A stretch of 64,000 nt of DNA from Thermoplasmata archaeon (GCA_021844945.1 JAKBSJ010000002.1:102965-166964), one strand, 5' to 3'. Positions 1 to 9,149 are shown, numbered from the stretch's first letter. The notes: generated from the sequence alone by a model not told the origin. Program-made: numbers and translations.

Positions 1-882
1 AGGGCGAGAGCGTCGCGCGGCCGTCTTCCGCGGCCGGCTCAGGAGCGAGCGGAGTGTCTGCAGGTCTCGCGCGTAGCGGACGTAATCGTCGCCGTCCAGC
101 GGGGTTTCGAGGAATCCCGGGACGGCGGCCCAGCGCGGGTCGTTGATGAGAGCGCGGAACGCCTCCCGTCCGATCCTGCCGGCTCCGATGTTCTCGTGCC
201 GATCGAGATGCGAACCGAGATCGGACTTCGAGTCGTTGAGGTGAAAGGCACGCACGCGCTCGAGGCGAATCGTCCCTCGAACGTGGTCCATCATCTCGCC
301 GTACCCCTCCGGTGTGCGGAAGTCGAACCCCGCGGCGAAGAGATGGCAGGTGTCGAGGGTCACGCCCACCCGATCCGGTCTCGAGATGCGGTCCAGAACC
401 TCCGCGAGCTCCTCGAATCTCGAGCCGATCGTGGTGCCTTGTCCTGCCGAATTCTCGAGCAGGGCGCGCACTCGGTAGGTGGGCGTGGCGGCGATCGCGG
501 CGTTCAACGCGTCCGCGATCCGAGCCACCCCGGCTTCCACCCCGGAGCCCAGATGCGCGCCGGGGTGGAAGATCAGCGAATCCACCCCGAGCAGCTCCGC
601 CCGATCGAGCTCGTCCCGAAAGGCCCGCTCCGATTGCGCGCGACGCGCGTCGGAGGGGTGAGCGAGGTTGAGAAGGTACCCGTGGTGCACGGCGGTCGCT
701 CTGAGGTGGTGGACCACAACTGCGGCGCGAAACCCGGCAGCCGCCTCGGGAGAGATCGGCGGGCCTTTCCACATCTGAGGGCTTTTGGCGAAGATCTGCA
801 GCGATTCGCAGCCGATCCGCTCGGCTTCCGAGGCGGCCATGTCCAAGCCTTTGGCAATCCCAAGGTGAGCTCCGAGGTACAC
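1..882 (-). CDS. nfo: Endonuclease IV (AP endonuclease), 3' end beyond window
   Basis: This TIM-barrel, zinc-dependent AP endonuclease cleaves the backbone 5' to abasic sites in base excision repair. The frame shows the three family signatures: LLENSAGQG, the DTCHLFAAGFD metal motif, and HLNDSKSDLG followed by RHENIGAGRIG. The start is taken as GTG at 882 (VYLGAHLGIAKG), 39 nt after the stop of the upstream membrane protein and the only canonical start near the conserved N-terminus. About 294 codons lie in the window and the family is usually near 280-300 residues, so only the last few residues are missing. The frame is open to position 1. The identification is firm. Confidence 0.93.
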   Translation of the reverse strand, partial: MYLGAHLGIAKGLDMAASEAERIGCESLQIFAKSPQMWKGPPISPEAAAGFRAAVVVHHLRATAVHHGYLLNLAHPSDARRAQSERAFRDELDRAELLGVDSLIFHPGAHLGSGVEAGVARIADALNAAIAATPTYRVRALLENSAGQGTTIGSRFEELAEVLDRISRPDRVGVTLDTCHLFAAGFDFRTPEGYGEMMDHVRGTIRLERVRAFHLNDSKSDLGSHLDRHENIGAGRIGREAFRALINDPRWAAVPGFLETPLDGDDYVRYARDLQTLRSLLSRPRKTAARRSRP

Positions 883-921
883 CCGAACCCGACCAGCGAA
901 CGGCGAGATAGGGTTGCCGAC

Positions 922-1707
922 TCAGTTGTCCGGACCCTCCCGAAGGCCGGAAATGGGTGGCGCACCAGGCTCCGGGGAGACCGCGGATGCGGGAATCGTA
1001 GGACGTGCACCGACCACGAAGGCCGGCGCGAGAATCGCCAGAACTGGGACGGCCGCGAGGAGATAGGTCACGTAGGGCACGGGATAGAGGAGGCCCACGA
1101 ACGGTCCCACGAGGACCGCCAACAGGAGCGCGTAGAGGACGCCAGCCGCCCCGTAGGCCGCTGACCGGAACGACCTCGACGCGAGGAAGAGACCCGCCGC
1201 GAGTCCGATGCCGCCAATCCATCCGAGCCAGAAACCCAGCGTGCCGACATACGCCACGATCGGGCTCGCCGAGTCGATGCACGAGAGGGCGTTCGAATAG
1301 GAGCCCTTGACACACGCCTCGAGCGCTGCGGATCCCCCGGTCGCGAACGCGGCCGCGACGGCGATCAGGATGAGGCCGCTCGATCCGATGAAATAGAGGA
1401 GGTAGGGGCCCCAGAACCCTTGGCGCGCCCTGCGGAGCACGGAGTAGGACCAGGAGTAGCAGAAGAACGACGCCATGACGAGGACGCTGCCCGCGAGGAC
1501 GACGACGCTCGTTAACTGGACGAGCGCCGGCGCGAAGACGAAGAAGCCGCCGGGGTTATACTTCGCGAGATACACGAAGGCGATGGGCAGCCCGAGGGCG
1601 ACGAGCCCGCCGACGGCCCCCAAGAGCCCGCCCGCGTAGAGCCACTGCGTACCGCGCTTCCATGCAGGGTGAGGAGGGGGTACTACCGCCGTCATCCATA
1701 CTCCCAC
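922..1707 (-). CDS. Multi-pass membrane protein of unknown function
   Basis: This 261-residue protein has about six or seven hydrophobic segments: roughly residues 22-48, 58-82, 100-122, 150-175, 185-208 and 212-236. Its C-terminal tail is proline-rich and soluble. It resembles the small archaeal integral membrane proteins grouped as DUF973-like, but I cannot confirm the family by eye. No catalytic motif is visible. It lies just upstream of endonuclease IV on the same strand, with a 39-nt gap, so the two may be co-transcribed. An internal ATG at 1695 is an equally good start. Confidence 0.7.
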   Translation of the reverse strand: MGVWMTAVVPPPHPAWKRGTQWLYAGGLLGAVGGLVALGLPIAFVYLAKYNPGGFFVFAPALVQLTSVVVLAGSVLVMASFFCYSWSYSVLRRARQGFWGPYLLYFIGSSGLILIAVAAAFATGGSAALEACVKGSYSNALSCIDSASPIVAYVGTLGFWLGWIGGIGLAAGLFLASRSFRSAAYGAAGVLYALLLAVLVGPFVGLLYPVPYVTYLLAAVPVLAILAPAFVVGARPTIPASAVSPEPGAPPISGLREGPDN

Positions 1708-1759
1708 GGAGCCCAGAGCTATTTGAGAAACCGTCCGAAGCGGACGTCCGGTCCCGGAG

Positions 1760-1880
1760 GCTGACAGCTTTCCGCGGTTCCCGTAGGCTCGCGCACTTCA
1801 GTACCGCGCGGAACGCCAGTGGGCTTAACTGCCGGGTTCGGAATGGGACCGGGTGTTTCCCCACCGCTTTGGCCGTCAGC
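1760..1880 (-). rRNA. rrf: 5S ribosomal RNA
   Basis: The minus strand carries the conserved 5S core GGTCCCATTCCGAACCCGG, then AGTTAAGCCC and the helix IV/V region GGTACTGAAGTGCGCGAG. The ends are set by helix I pairing: GCTGAC at the 5' end with GTCAGC at the 3' end, giving 121 nt. No 16S or 23S gene is adjacent. A stand-alone 5S gene is known in Thermoplasmata, where rRNA genes are often unlinked. Confidence 0.96.
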
Positions 1881-1900
1881 CGGTCGGTCGGACTCGAGTG

Positions 1901-1911
1901 TGATATTTAAC
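1901..1911 (-). promoter_or_regulatory. TATA box of the 5S rRNA gene
   Basis: Minus-strand GTTAAATATCA is an A/T-rich island in a very GC-rich context. It is centred about 25 nt upstream of the 5S 5' end at 1880, the standard archaeal TATA spacing. Confidence 0.75.
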
Positions 1912-2011
1912 CCCGGCGGATGGGGGATCTCGACACCCATCGCTCCGGATAAGGTCCTCGCCGGATCTCGACCCGAGCTCCGCTGACTTCGGTCGGTTAC
2001 CGGGCGCTCCG

Positions 2012-2021
2012 CCTATAATCG
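2012..2021 (+). promoter_or_regulatory. TATA box upstream of M1 aminopeptidase
   Basis: CCTATAATCG lies about 75 nt before the ATG at 2095, which predicts a 5' UTR of about 50 nt. It is the only A/T-rich element between the 5S promoter and the gene. Confidence 0.5.
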
Positions 2022-2094
2022 AGAGAGAGTCTCGCTACGGCGAACCGGCGCCGGAGGGGACTCGCGCTTCTCCGGGGTCGAGACAACGGTACGC

Positions 2095-4548
2095 ATGCCC
2101 CAGAGCCCCCTCTCTGAAGTTCCCAACGTCGCCGAATACCGCCTGACGCTCGACCTCGACTTTTCGGCCGGATCTTGGACCGGAACGAATGAGTTCGAGA
2201 TCCGGCCCGCCCCCCCGGTGCTCGAGCTGAACTCGGCGGGACTCGAGCTCGATGAGGTCCTCGTCGATGGGGAGCTCGTGGCCGCGACACCCGACCCGTC
2301 GGCCGAGAAGGTCCGGGTGCTCCTGGGCCGGGGCCGCCCGATCGCGAAGATCCATATTCGATTCCGCGGCGCCGTCGAGCCTCAGGCGATGATCGGCCTC
2401 TACCGGAGCTATTCGGGGGAGAGCTATGTACTGACGACCCAGTGCGCCGCGACGGGCGCGCGCAGGATTTTCCCGTGCATCGACCGGCCCGATCGCAAGG
2501 CTCGATTTTCCTTGACGGTCAGCGTCGATGCCGAGGAGGAGGTGATCGCGAATACCGTAGCGACCTCGGTCGAGGTGGAGGGAGGCCGCCGTCGCTGGAC
2601 CTTCGCTCGAACCCCTCCGATGGCCACGTACCTGTTCTACCTGGGCGTCGGGAAATTCGAACGGATCTCGGATCGCTCCGGGACCACCACGATCTCCGTC
2701 GTGACGAGCCCCGGTCGCTCCGACTCGGGCCGGTTCGCCCTGGGGGTCGCGGGACCCCTCCTCCGGTCCTACGAACGATACTACGAGATCCCCTACCCCC
2801 TGGCCAAGCTCGACCTCATCGCGGTCGGCGAACTTGCCTGGGGGGCCATGGAGAACTGGGGCGCGATCACGTTCCAAGAGAGGCAACTCCTGGTCGACGA
2901 GCGGACCGGGGAGTTGGACCGGCGCTTTGTCTTCACCACGGTCGCCCACGAATTCGCGCATCAGTGGTTCGGCGACCTCGTCACGATGCAGTGGTGGGAC
3001 GATGTCTGGCTCAACGAGAGCTTCGCCACGCTCGTCGGCTACGCCACCGTCGACCGCGTCGATCCCTCGCAAGAGCCCTGGGATGACTTTCGCGCCCGCT
3101 GGACAGCGCGGGGACTCTCGAGCGATAGCCTCGCCAGCGCGCCGGCGGTCGCTCCTCCCGGCAATCCTTCCGAAACGGCCGGGGACGTCTACGACCCCTC
3201 GATCACCTACGGGAAGGGCGCGAGCGTGCTGCGCATGCTCGAAACCTACGTCGGCGAAGAGACATTCCGCCAGGGGGTCGTGAACTACCTCAAAGCCCAT
3301 GCGAACGGAACTGCCTCCACGGCGGACCTGTGGGAGGCTCTCTCGGGAGCGAGCGGAGAACCGATCGCCGAGATTGCCGGGCCCTGGATCCAGCGGCCGG
3401 GCCATCCGGTGATCGAGGCGCGCCTGGGGCCGGCGGGACTCGACGCCGTCCAGCGACGATTCCTCTTCGCGCCCCGAGCGGAACCGACCCTCTGGCCGAT
3501 CCCACTGCGAGTGCGGCGGGGCGAGACGGTCGAGCGATACCGTTTCGACACCGAACGACGGACGATCCCGGGCGCGACCGACGCGGTCATCCATCTGAAC
3601 CCGGAGGGGTGTGGTTTCTACCGGGTCCGATACGACGACGAACTGTACGACCGTCTCCGGCGGTCCTTCTCCCGTCTCTCGGTCGGCGATCGATGGAGCC
3701 TGCTCGCCGACCTCGGCGCGTTCGTGGTGAGCGGAGACGTTCCGTTCGAGCGCTACGCGGCGTTCGTTTTCGGGACCCACGAAGCCCCGGAACCATCGCT
3801 CGTGGACCTCGTCCGCTCCCAGTTGGTCGGCCTCGTAGAGTGGGCGTACGACGTCCCGCTCGTCACGGATCTCGCCCGATCGTATCTCGCGGCCCAGTTC
3901 CAGCGAATCGGGCCACGGGCGACCCCGGGGGAGGCTCCTGGGACCCGCGTGCTGCGCGAGCGTATCGCCGGATCGCGGGTCCGGGTCGATGGGGGGTTCG
4001 CCCGTGAGGTTTCCGAGCTGTTCGTGGAGTGGGAGAGGCTCGACCCGGAGATGCGGGAGGCGGTGGCGATCGGACGCGCTCGAACGGACCCGGGCCTGGC
4101 CCGGGACGAGTTGCGTCGCCGGCTCGATCGCCACCCGCCGGACGGGGAAGCGCTCCGCCTTGCCACGGGGCTCGCCTGGATGTCGGACCCGGCCGAGGTG
4201 ACGCGCCTCTTGGACGACACCCTCGCGGGCCGAATCATCGGCCGGGGGCACGTACCAACGGTCGTCATCGAGGCCGCGCGCAATCCGGTGGCGCGCGACG
4301 CCACCTGGCAGTGGCTCTCCCGTCACGGGGAGGAGCTCGCCACGAGCTTCCGCGGATCCGCCTTACTCGCGGAGGCGATGCGCCTCGCGATCCCTCCGCT
4401 CGGGTTGCGGAACCCGGACCCGCTACGCGTCTACTTCTCGGAACACCCGTTCCCCGAGGGCAAGAGAGGGATCGATCAGGGGCTCGAGATGCTCACGATC
4501 GCCGAGAAGTTCCGCCGGCGCTTCGGCGCTTCGGTACCGCTCGGCTGA
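2095..4548 (+). CDS. M1 family aminopeptidase (tricorn-factor / APN type)
   Basis: This cytosolic zinc aminopeptidase removes N-terminal residues from oligopeptides and probably finishes degradation of proteasome or tricorn products. The exopeptidase motif GAMEN is at residues 250-254. The zinc site HEFAH is at 285-289, with the third ligand E308 in LNESF, exactly the HExxH-x18-E spacing. At 817 residues it has the full four-domain length, including a helical C-terminal domain. No signal peptide is visible. Its 3' end overlaps that of the convergent thioesterase gene by 56 bp. Confidence 0.95.
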   Translation: MPQSPLSEVPNVAEYRLTLDLDFSAGSWTGTNEFEIRPAPPVLELNSAGLELDEVLVDGELVAATPDPSAEKVRVLLGRGRPIAKIHIRFRGAVEPQAMIGLYRSYSGESYVLTTQCAATGARRIFPCIDRPDRKARFSLTVSVDAEEEVIANTVATSVEVEGGRRRWTFARTPPMATYLFYLGVGKFERISDRSGTTTISVVTSPGRSDSGRFALGVAGPLLRSYERYYEIPYPLAKLDLIAVGELAWGAMENWGAITFQERQLLVDERTGELDRRFVFTTVAHEFAHQWFGDLVTMQWWDDVWLNESFATLVGYATVDRVDPSQEPWDDFRARWTARGLSSDSLASAPAVAPPGNPSETAGDVYDPSITYGKGASVLRMLETYVGEETFRQGVVNYLKAHANGTASTADLWEALSGASGEPIAEIAGPWIQRPGHPVIEARLGPAGLDAVQRRFLFAPRAEPTLWPIPLRVRRGETVERYRFDTERRTIPGATDAVIHLNPEGCGFYRVRYDDELYDRLRRSFSRLSVGDRWSLLADLGAFVVSGDVPFERYAAFVFGTHEAPEPSLVDLVRSQLVGLVEWAYDVPLVTDLARSYLAAQFQRIGPRATPGEAPGTRVLRERIAGSRVRVDGGFAREVSELFVEWERLDPEMREAVAIGRARTDPGLARDELRRRLDRHPPDGEALRLATGLAWMSDPAEVTRLLDDTLAGRIIGRGHVPTVVIEAARNPVARDATWQWLSRHGEELATSFRGSALLAEAMRLAIPPLGLRNPDPLRVYFSEHPFPEGKRGIDQGLEMLTIAEKFRRRFGASVPLG

Positions 4549-5008
4549 TCGGGGTCGATTCGGTGGACCAGATGTACCAGGTCCCGTGGGCCTGGCTCAG
4601 GAGCCGGCCGTTGGAATCGCTGAGCTCACCCCGTACGAACGCGAGGTGCCGTCCGCGCCGTAGAATGTCCCCCCGCGCGACGATCTTCGTCCCCAATCCC
4701 GTGGAGCGTAGGAACTCCAGGTACAGCGACGTGGTCGCGGTCGTCTCGCCATCGCCGAGGGTCGTGACCACGGCGCCGCCCATCGCCGTGTCGAGGATCG
4801 TCGCGTACACGCCGCCGTGCACGATGCGGTTGATGTTCAGGTGCATCTCTCGGATCGTTCCGATCACGGTGCAGTAGCCCTCGCCGCTGCGGGCCGGGTC
4901 GATCGTGAACCCGACCGCATGGTGGAACCCCCGCATCCGATTGGCGATCGCGAGGTTTCGAGGGGCGTGGCGGGGTCGGGGTTCCTGGGACGCAGGCGGG
5001 TTCGCCAC
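4493..5008 (-). CDS. PaaI-type hotdog thioesterase
   Basis: This is a single hotdog-fold domain of about 120 residues with the family signature HGGVYATILDTAMGGA (HGG motif at the start of the central helix), followed by strands ending in HGTWYIW. Members hydrolyse acyl-CoA or aryl-CoA thioesters; the substrate here is unknown. The start is GTG at 5008 because an A/T element at 5028-5035 lies about 24 nt upstream, the leaderless archaeal spacing. A longer frame to 5071 would run past that promoter into the divergent gene. Confidence 0.85.
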   Translation of the reverse strand: MANPPASQEPRPRHAPRNLAIANRMRGFHHAVGFTIDPARSGEGYCTVIGTIREMHLNINRIVHGGVYATILDTAMGGAVVTTLGDGETTATTSLYLEFLRSTGLGTKIVARGDILRRGRHLAFVRGELSDSNGRLLSQAHGTWYIWSTESTPISRAVPKRRSAGGTSRRS

Positions 5009-5025
5009 GGTGGGGGGAGGGGAGG

Positions 5026-5036
5026 CGGAAAATAAG
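5026..5036. promoter_or_regulatory. Shared bidirectional TATA element
   Basis: GGAAAATAAGA is the only A/T-rich stretch between the two divergent genes. It is about 24 nt from the thioesterase GTG on the minus strand and about 27 nt from an in-frame GTG at 5060 of the decarboxylase on the plus strand, so it could serve both. Confidence 0.5.
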
Positions 5037-5047
5037 ACCGATGGGGG

Positions 5048-6064
5048 ATGTCGCGCGGCGTGGCGCGCCACGGAGAAGGGCGAGCGGTCTTCGAAGCGGC
5101 ACCGAACATCGCCTTGGTGAAGTACTGGGGGATGCGCGATCCGGCGCGCGGTCTTCCGTACAATTCCTCGCTCAGCCTCACGCTCGATCGCATGCGCACC
5201 CGCACCACCGTGTGCTTCGACCCGATGCGGGAGAGGGACGAACTGATCCTCAACGGCGAGAGGATCGATGGTCCCGCGCGGGCGGATGCCTCCCGGTTCC
5301 TGGATTACGTACGCGAGCGCTCGGGCGTCACCAGCTTCGCGGAGATCCGCTCGTCGAACAACTTTCCCACGGCCAGCGGGCTCGCGAGCAGCGCGAGCGG
5401 GTTTGCGGCGCTCGCGGGTGCCGGGGCGAGTGCCGCCGGCCTTCGGTTGACCCCCCGCGCCCTTTCTCAGCTCGCCCGCCTCGGCTCGGGAAGCGCGTCC
5501 CGGTCAATCTTCGGAGGGTTTGTGGAGTGGCGTGCGGGGACGCGGGCGGACGGGCGCGATTGCTACGCGCGCCCGATCGCCGGCCCCCGGCATTGGCCGA
5601 GCTTCCGAGATGTAGTGGTGCTCATCGACGATGCCCCAGTCAAGAAGACTCGATCTGCGGAGGCGATGCAATCGACGGTCCGCACGAGCCCGTACTACCG
5701 CGAACGTCAGCGCGAGATTCCGGGACGTCTCGCTCGTATCCGACGGGCGATCTCCCGCCGCGATACTCGAACGCTGTTCCCACTGATCATGGAAGAGTGC
5801 GACAGTTTCCGCTCGGTGTGCGAGACCACGGTCCCTTCGCTGGACTACCTGACCGCGTCTTCCCGGGCCGTTCTCGCCGAGGTACGGTCGATGAACGACG
5901 CGGCCGGGTTGCCCATTGCGGCCTACACGCACGACGCGGGGGCGCACGTGCACGTCTTCGCGCTCGCCGGCGAGGCGGCCGCGATCCGTCGGCGATTGCG
6001 CCGGATCCCCGGGGTCCGGCGCACGCTGGAGCTCTCCGCGGGCACGGCGGCGCACCCGATCTAG
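5048..6064 (+). CDS. Diphosphomevalonate decarboxylase family protein (GHMP superfamily)
   Basis: This isoprenoid-pathway enzyme performs ATP-dependent decarboxylation of a phosphorylated mevalonate. The N-terminus NIALVKYWGMRD and the block LPYNSSLSLTL match the family, as does the GHMP ATP loop PTASGLASSASG. The catalytic Asp is retained in AAYTHDAGAH. Archaeal relatives act on mevalonate diphosphate, mevalonate 5-phosphate or, in Thermoplasma, mevalonate 3,5-bisphosphate, and the sequence alone does not choose between them. The start is ATG 5048; GTG 5060 is also likely because it sits at leaderless distance from the TATA element. Confidence 0.9.
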   Translation: MSRGVARHGEGRAVFEAAPNIALVKYWGMRDPARGLPYNSSLSLTLDRMRTRTTVCFDPMRERDELILNGERIDGPARADASRFLDYVRERSGVTSFAEIRSSNNFPTASGLASSASGFAALAGAGASAAGLRLTPRALSQLARLGSGSASRSIFGGFVEWRAGTRADGRDCYARPIAGPRHWPSFRDVVVLIDDAPVKKTRSAEAMQSTVRTSPYYRERQREIPGRLARIRRAISRRDTRTLFPLIMEECDSFRSVCETTVPSLDYLTASSRAVLAEVRSMNDAAGLPIAAYTHDAGAHVHVFALAGEAAAIRRRLRRIPGVRRTLELSAGTAAHPI

Positions 6065-6415
6065 CCGGATTCCCCACCCTGCGTGCTCACAGACGGTGAG
6101 CGTTCGCCGTGCGTCCGGGACTAGTCCCCCGCCGCGATGCGATCGCTCGAGGGATCGATGTTCTCCCTACCGCACCTTTTGAGCCAGATGGCCGAGAGCC
6201 GAGTTCGCCGAACCATACCGCACGCGCCGATCGGCCCCGTCCTCGTATCGGAGGAGGGGACTCGGCCGGCCAAAATACCGCGACCTGCCGATGGGGACCC
6301 GTCGCGACCTGCGCAAACGCTCTCGTGACGAAGCGTTTCGCGACCCCTCGACCGGAGTGGCTTAGTCCCGATCGCTCGTCCCCCGCACCGGAGGGGTGGA
6401 GGGTGTCGTCGCGAT

Positions 6416-6433
6416 GTTTTAGAGTGCTAAAAC
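6416..6433. promoter_or_regulatory. Palindromic operator before ABC exporter
   Basis: GTTTTAG-AGTG-CTAAAAC is a perfect 7+7 inverted repeat with a 4-bp centre, just upstream of the TATA box of the exporter operon. The placement suits a winged-helix repressor or activator that controls the exporter. No regulator gene is adjacent. Confidence 0.6.
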
Positions 6434-6440
6434 GACGATG

Positions 6441-6450
6441 GATTAAATAG
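6441..6450 (+). promoter_or_regulatory. TATA box of ABC exporter operon
   Basis: GATTAAATAG is centred about 28 nt before ATG 6474, consistent with a leaderless or very short-leader transcript. It abuts the palindrome at 6416-6433. Confidence 0.7.
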
Positions 6451-6473
6451 GGCACCCGGCTCCAACGCGGCCC

Positions 6474-7457
6474 ATGTCGTCCGTACCCGCCATCGAGGCA
6501 CGAGGGATCACCCGGGTCTTCCAGTCCCGGAAGGGATTCTTCTATCAGGACGTCACCCGCACCGAGGCGCTGCGGGGCGTCGACCTCACGATCGAAACCG
6601 GGGAGATCTTTGGGCTCCTGGGTCCGAACGGGGCGGGGAAGACCACCCTCACGAAGATCCTCACCACATTGCTCCTGCCGACCTCGGGAACCGCGCGGGT
6701 CCTAGGGCTGGATGTTACGAAGGACACCGAGCGACTCCGAGCCCGCATCGGGCTCGTCCTCGGTGGGGAACGAGGGCTCTACAACCGGATCAGCGCCCGC
6801 GAGAACCTGCGCTACTTCGCGGACCTCTACGGGGTTCCGCTCGCCGAGCGGGAAAAACGGGTCAACGAGGTCCTCGAGTGGGTCGGGCTCACTTGGGCCG
6901 CCGACCGGAGGACCGAAGAGTACTCGCGCGGGATGAAGCAAAAGCTCCACATCGCCCGCGGGATCCTGCACCGGCCCGAGGTCCTCTTCCTAGACGAGCC
7001 GACGATCGGTCTCGACCCGAAGTCCGCGCGGGAGACCCGCAAGCTGATCCGCTCCCTCTTGGGCGAAGGCGTGACGATCTTCCTGACGACGCACTACATG
7101 TTCGAGGCGGAGGAGCTGTGCCACCGGATCGGTGTGCTCTCGCGCGGTCGGCTCGCGGCGGTCGACACGGTCGCGGGCCTGCGCGACCTCGTCGGCGGGG
7201 ACCGGACGATCGAGGCGGAGGACTACGGGTTCGAAGACTCTGAGCTCGCGGCGGTCCGCCACCTGCCCGGCGTCTCGAAGGTCGTTAGCGAGGAGTACGG
7301 ACCGGTGACACGCCTCACGATCCGGGTCCGCACCGGGGACCTCACCATCGATACGGTGCGCCAGAACCTCATCGGCCACGGCGGGCTACAGGTACGGGAG
7401 CGACGCACGAGCCTCGAGGACGTCTACCTCGACCTGGTCGAGGAGGAAGCGCGGTAG
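6474..7457 (+). CDS. ABC-2 exporter ATP-binding protein (DrrA-like)
   Basis: This is the ATPase subunit of a drug, lipid or polysaccharide type exporter. Walker A GPNGAGKTT is near residue 50, the signature YSRGMKQKL near 149, Walker B VLFLDEPTIGLD near 170-181, and the switch histidine is in TTHYMFEAEE. A C-terminal domain of about 90 residues, as in the DrrA/CcmA group, follows the NBD. The first permease starts 3 nt after its stop. The substrate is unknown. Confidence 0.93.
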   Translation: MSSVPAIEARGITRVFQSRKGFFYQDVTRTEALRGVDLTIETGEIFGLLGPNGAGKTTLTKILTTLLLPTSGTARVLGLDVTKDTERLRARIGLVLGGERGLYNRISARENLRYFADLYGVPLAEREKRVNEVLEWVGLTWAADRRTEEYSRGMKQKLHIARGILHRPEVLFLDEPTIGLDPKSARETRKLIRSLLGEGVTIFLTTHYMFEAEELCHRIGVLSRGRLAAVDTVAGLRDLVGGDRTIEAEDYGFEDSELAAVRHLPGVSKVVSEEYGPVTRLTIRVRTGDLTIDTVRQNLIGHGGLQVRERRTSLEDVYLDLVEEEAR

Positions 7458-7460
7458 TCC

Positions 7461-8273
7461 ATGGCGACCGTGTCGGTTCCGAGAGCGCACTGGAGCGGCC
7501 GCCGCTCGACGCTGGCGTCGATCCGGCTCGCCGTCCTTACGTTCTTGGCCGATCCGCAGTGGTTGATCCCCTCGATGATCGCTCCGATCGTCTTCGGTTT
7601 CGTCTCCTTCGAGCTCTTCCTCGGAACGCCGGACCTCGTCGTCTACGTCATCCTCGGCGCCGGGATGATGAGCATGTGGGGCCAGACGCTCTACGGGAGC
7701 GGGTGGGCGACCGGGCAGGATCGCAACATCGGCACCCTCGAACCAACGCTCAGCGCACCGACGCCGTACGTCTTCGTCGTGCTGGGCCGGATCCTGTGGA
7801 ACGTCGTGTCGGGGCTCATCGGGATCGTGCTCGTCTTCGTGGTCGTAGTCGTGGCCACGGGAACCGTACCGAGCATCGATAACCCCGTCGCGTTCGTCGT
7901 GCTGTTCGTGTTCACGATGCTCACGCTCGCGGCGGTCGGCACGGTCTTCGCCGCGGCGTACGTCTACACCCGCTACGCCGGGTTCGTACAGAACGTCGGC
8001 GAGTTCGCCTTCTACATCGGGACCGGTTGCATGTTCCCGATCGTCATCCTGCCGTTCTGGACGAACCCGATCGCCTTGCTCTTCCCGCCGAGCTGGGCGC
8101 TGGACGCGCTGCGCTATGCTTCGATACCGGGCTACGTCGGGTTCAGCTGGGGGCTCGGCTGGGACATTGTGGGCGGGGTCGCGACGACCGCGATCTACCT
8201 GTTGATCGCCGGGATCGTCTTCAAGCGCGTCGAGCGCCACGTGCTCGAGGTCGGCAACCTCCAGGAGTACTAG
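7461..8273 (+). CDS. ABC-2 type permease
   Basis: This 270-residue protein has six predicted membrane helices, with hydrophobic stretches near 38-58, 64-82, 113-138, 145-170, 180-200 and 235-258. That is the ABC-2 transporter fold. It sits between the ATPase gene and a second ABC-2 permease, whose ATG directly follows its stop codon. The two permeases probably form a heterodimer with the ATPase encoded upstream. Confidence 0.9.
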   Translation: MATVSVPRAHWSGRRSTLASIRLAVLTFLADPQWLIPSMIAPIVFGFVSFELFLGTPDLVVYVILGAGMMSMWGQTLYGSGWATGQDRNIGTLEPTLSAPTPYVFVVLGRILWNVVSGLIGIVLVFVVVVVATGTVPSIDNPVAFVVLFVFTMLTLAAVGTVFAAAYVYTRYAGFVQNVGEFAFYIGTGCMFPIVILPFWTNPIALLFPPSWALDALRYASIPGYVGFSWGLGWDIVGGVATTAIYLLIAGIVFKRVERHVLEVGNLQEY

Positions 8274-9128
8274 ATGGGGGCTCTGCCGACCGCGCAACCG
8301 GCGAGGGTCCCGTACCGCTCGAAGTTCTGGCGGACGCTCTGGACGAACGCGATCGTCGCGCCGAAAACGACCCTGGGGTTCATGCGCATCGACTTCATCC
8401 TCGGGGAGATCTTCATCATCCCCCTCACGCAGATGGTCTTTTTCGTCTTCGTCGTCGCGTTCTCCTACGCGGGCTCCCCGTCGAGCGTGATCGCCTCCGA
8501 GATTGCCTTCGTCGCGATCGGGAACGCCGTCGCGACCGTCGCGTACTCGAGCATCTTCTCGGTTTGCCAGACCACGGACAGCGAGAAGCAGCTCGGCACG
8601 ATGGAGCACCTGCTCGCCTCTCCCGCCAACCGCACCGCGCTCTACTTCGGCCGGGGCTTCCTCCCGATCCTGATCAGCGTCGCATCCGTGGCGATGGGCC
8701 TCGCCTACGCCGTCCTCTTCTTCGGCGTCACGATCTCGGGGGCCTCGGTGCCGTTCGTCGCCGTGTCCGTGGTCCTGACCGCCTTCTCGATGGTCGGGTT
8801 CGGCCTCTTGCTGGGAGGGGTCGCCCTCTACCTGCGGACGTCGATCATCTTGGGGAACATCTTCCTGTTCATCGGGCTCTTGCTCTCGGGGGTGAACTTC
8901 CCGCTCAGCTCCCTACCGTACCCCGTGCAGGTCGTGAGCTACGGGCTTCCCCTCACGTGGGGAGTCGCGGCGATCCGTTCGGCGATCGACGGGGCGAGCC
9001 TCGCCGGCATGGAACTCCTCTGGTTGGGTCTCGCGCTGAGCGGATTGGCCGCCTACGGCCTATCGATCGCGCTCTGGGGTACGTTCGAGCACCGGGCGAA
9101 GTCGACCGGCAGCATCGCGCGCTTCTGA
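8274..9128 (+). CDS. ABC-2 type permease
   Basis: This second permease of the exporter has 284 residues and six hydrophobic segments with an ABC-2 layout, including the re-entrant region around IFSVCQTTDSEKQLGTMEHL typical of the family. Its ATG immediately follows the TAG of the previous gene, so translation is coupled. A convergent gene ends 22 nt downstream. Confidence 0.9.
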   Translation: MGALPTAQPARVPYRSKFWRTLWTNAIVAPKTTLGFMRIDFILGEIFIIPLTQMVFFVFVVAFSYAGSPSSVIASEIAFVAIGNAVATVAYSSIFSVCQTTDSEKQLGTMEHLLASPANRTALYFGRGFLPILISVASVAMGLAYAVLFFGVTISGASVPFVAVSVVLTAFSMVGFGLLLGGVALYLRTSIILGNIFLFIGLLLSGVNFPLSSLPYPVQVVSYGLPLTWGVAAIRSAIDGASLAGMELLWLGLALSGLAAYGLSIALWGTFEHRAKSTGSIARF

Positions 9129-9149
9129 GCGGGGACGGCGGTCGCCGCC

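Larger units (their letters stand above)
6065..6473. other. 409-bp intergenic region with hairpin, operator and promoter
   Basis: No convincing gene is present; the short frames lack conserved sequence and cross the promoter. A GCTCAC/GTGAGC stem with a 5-nt loop (6085-6101) could end the preceding transcript. The last 60 bp hold a palindrome and a TATA box for the ABC exporter operon. The middle part (about 6110-6400) shows nothing I can name. Confidence 0.5.

Noticed and set aside
2035-4326. 763-codon open frame antisense to the M1 aminopeptidase
   Set aside because: It is a mirror of a GC-rich gene: Arg/Gly/Pro/Asp-rich, no motifs, and the sense frame has an intact HExxH-x18-E enzyme.
6109-6450. 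113-codon frame in the gap before the ABC exporter
   Set aside because: It crosses the palindrome and TATA box of the exporter and has no conserved sequence.
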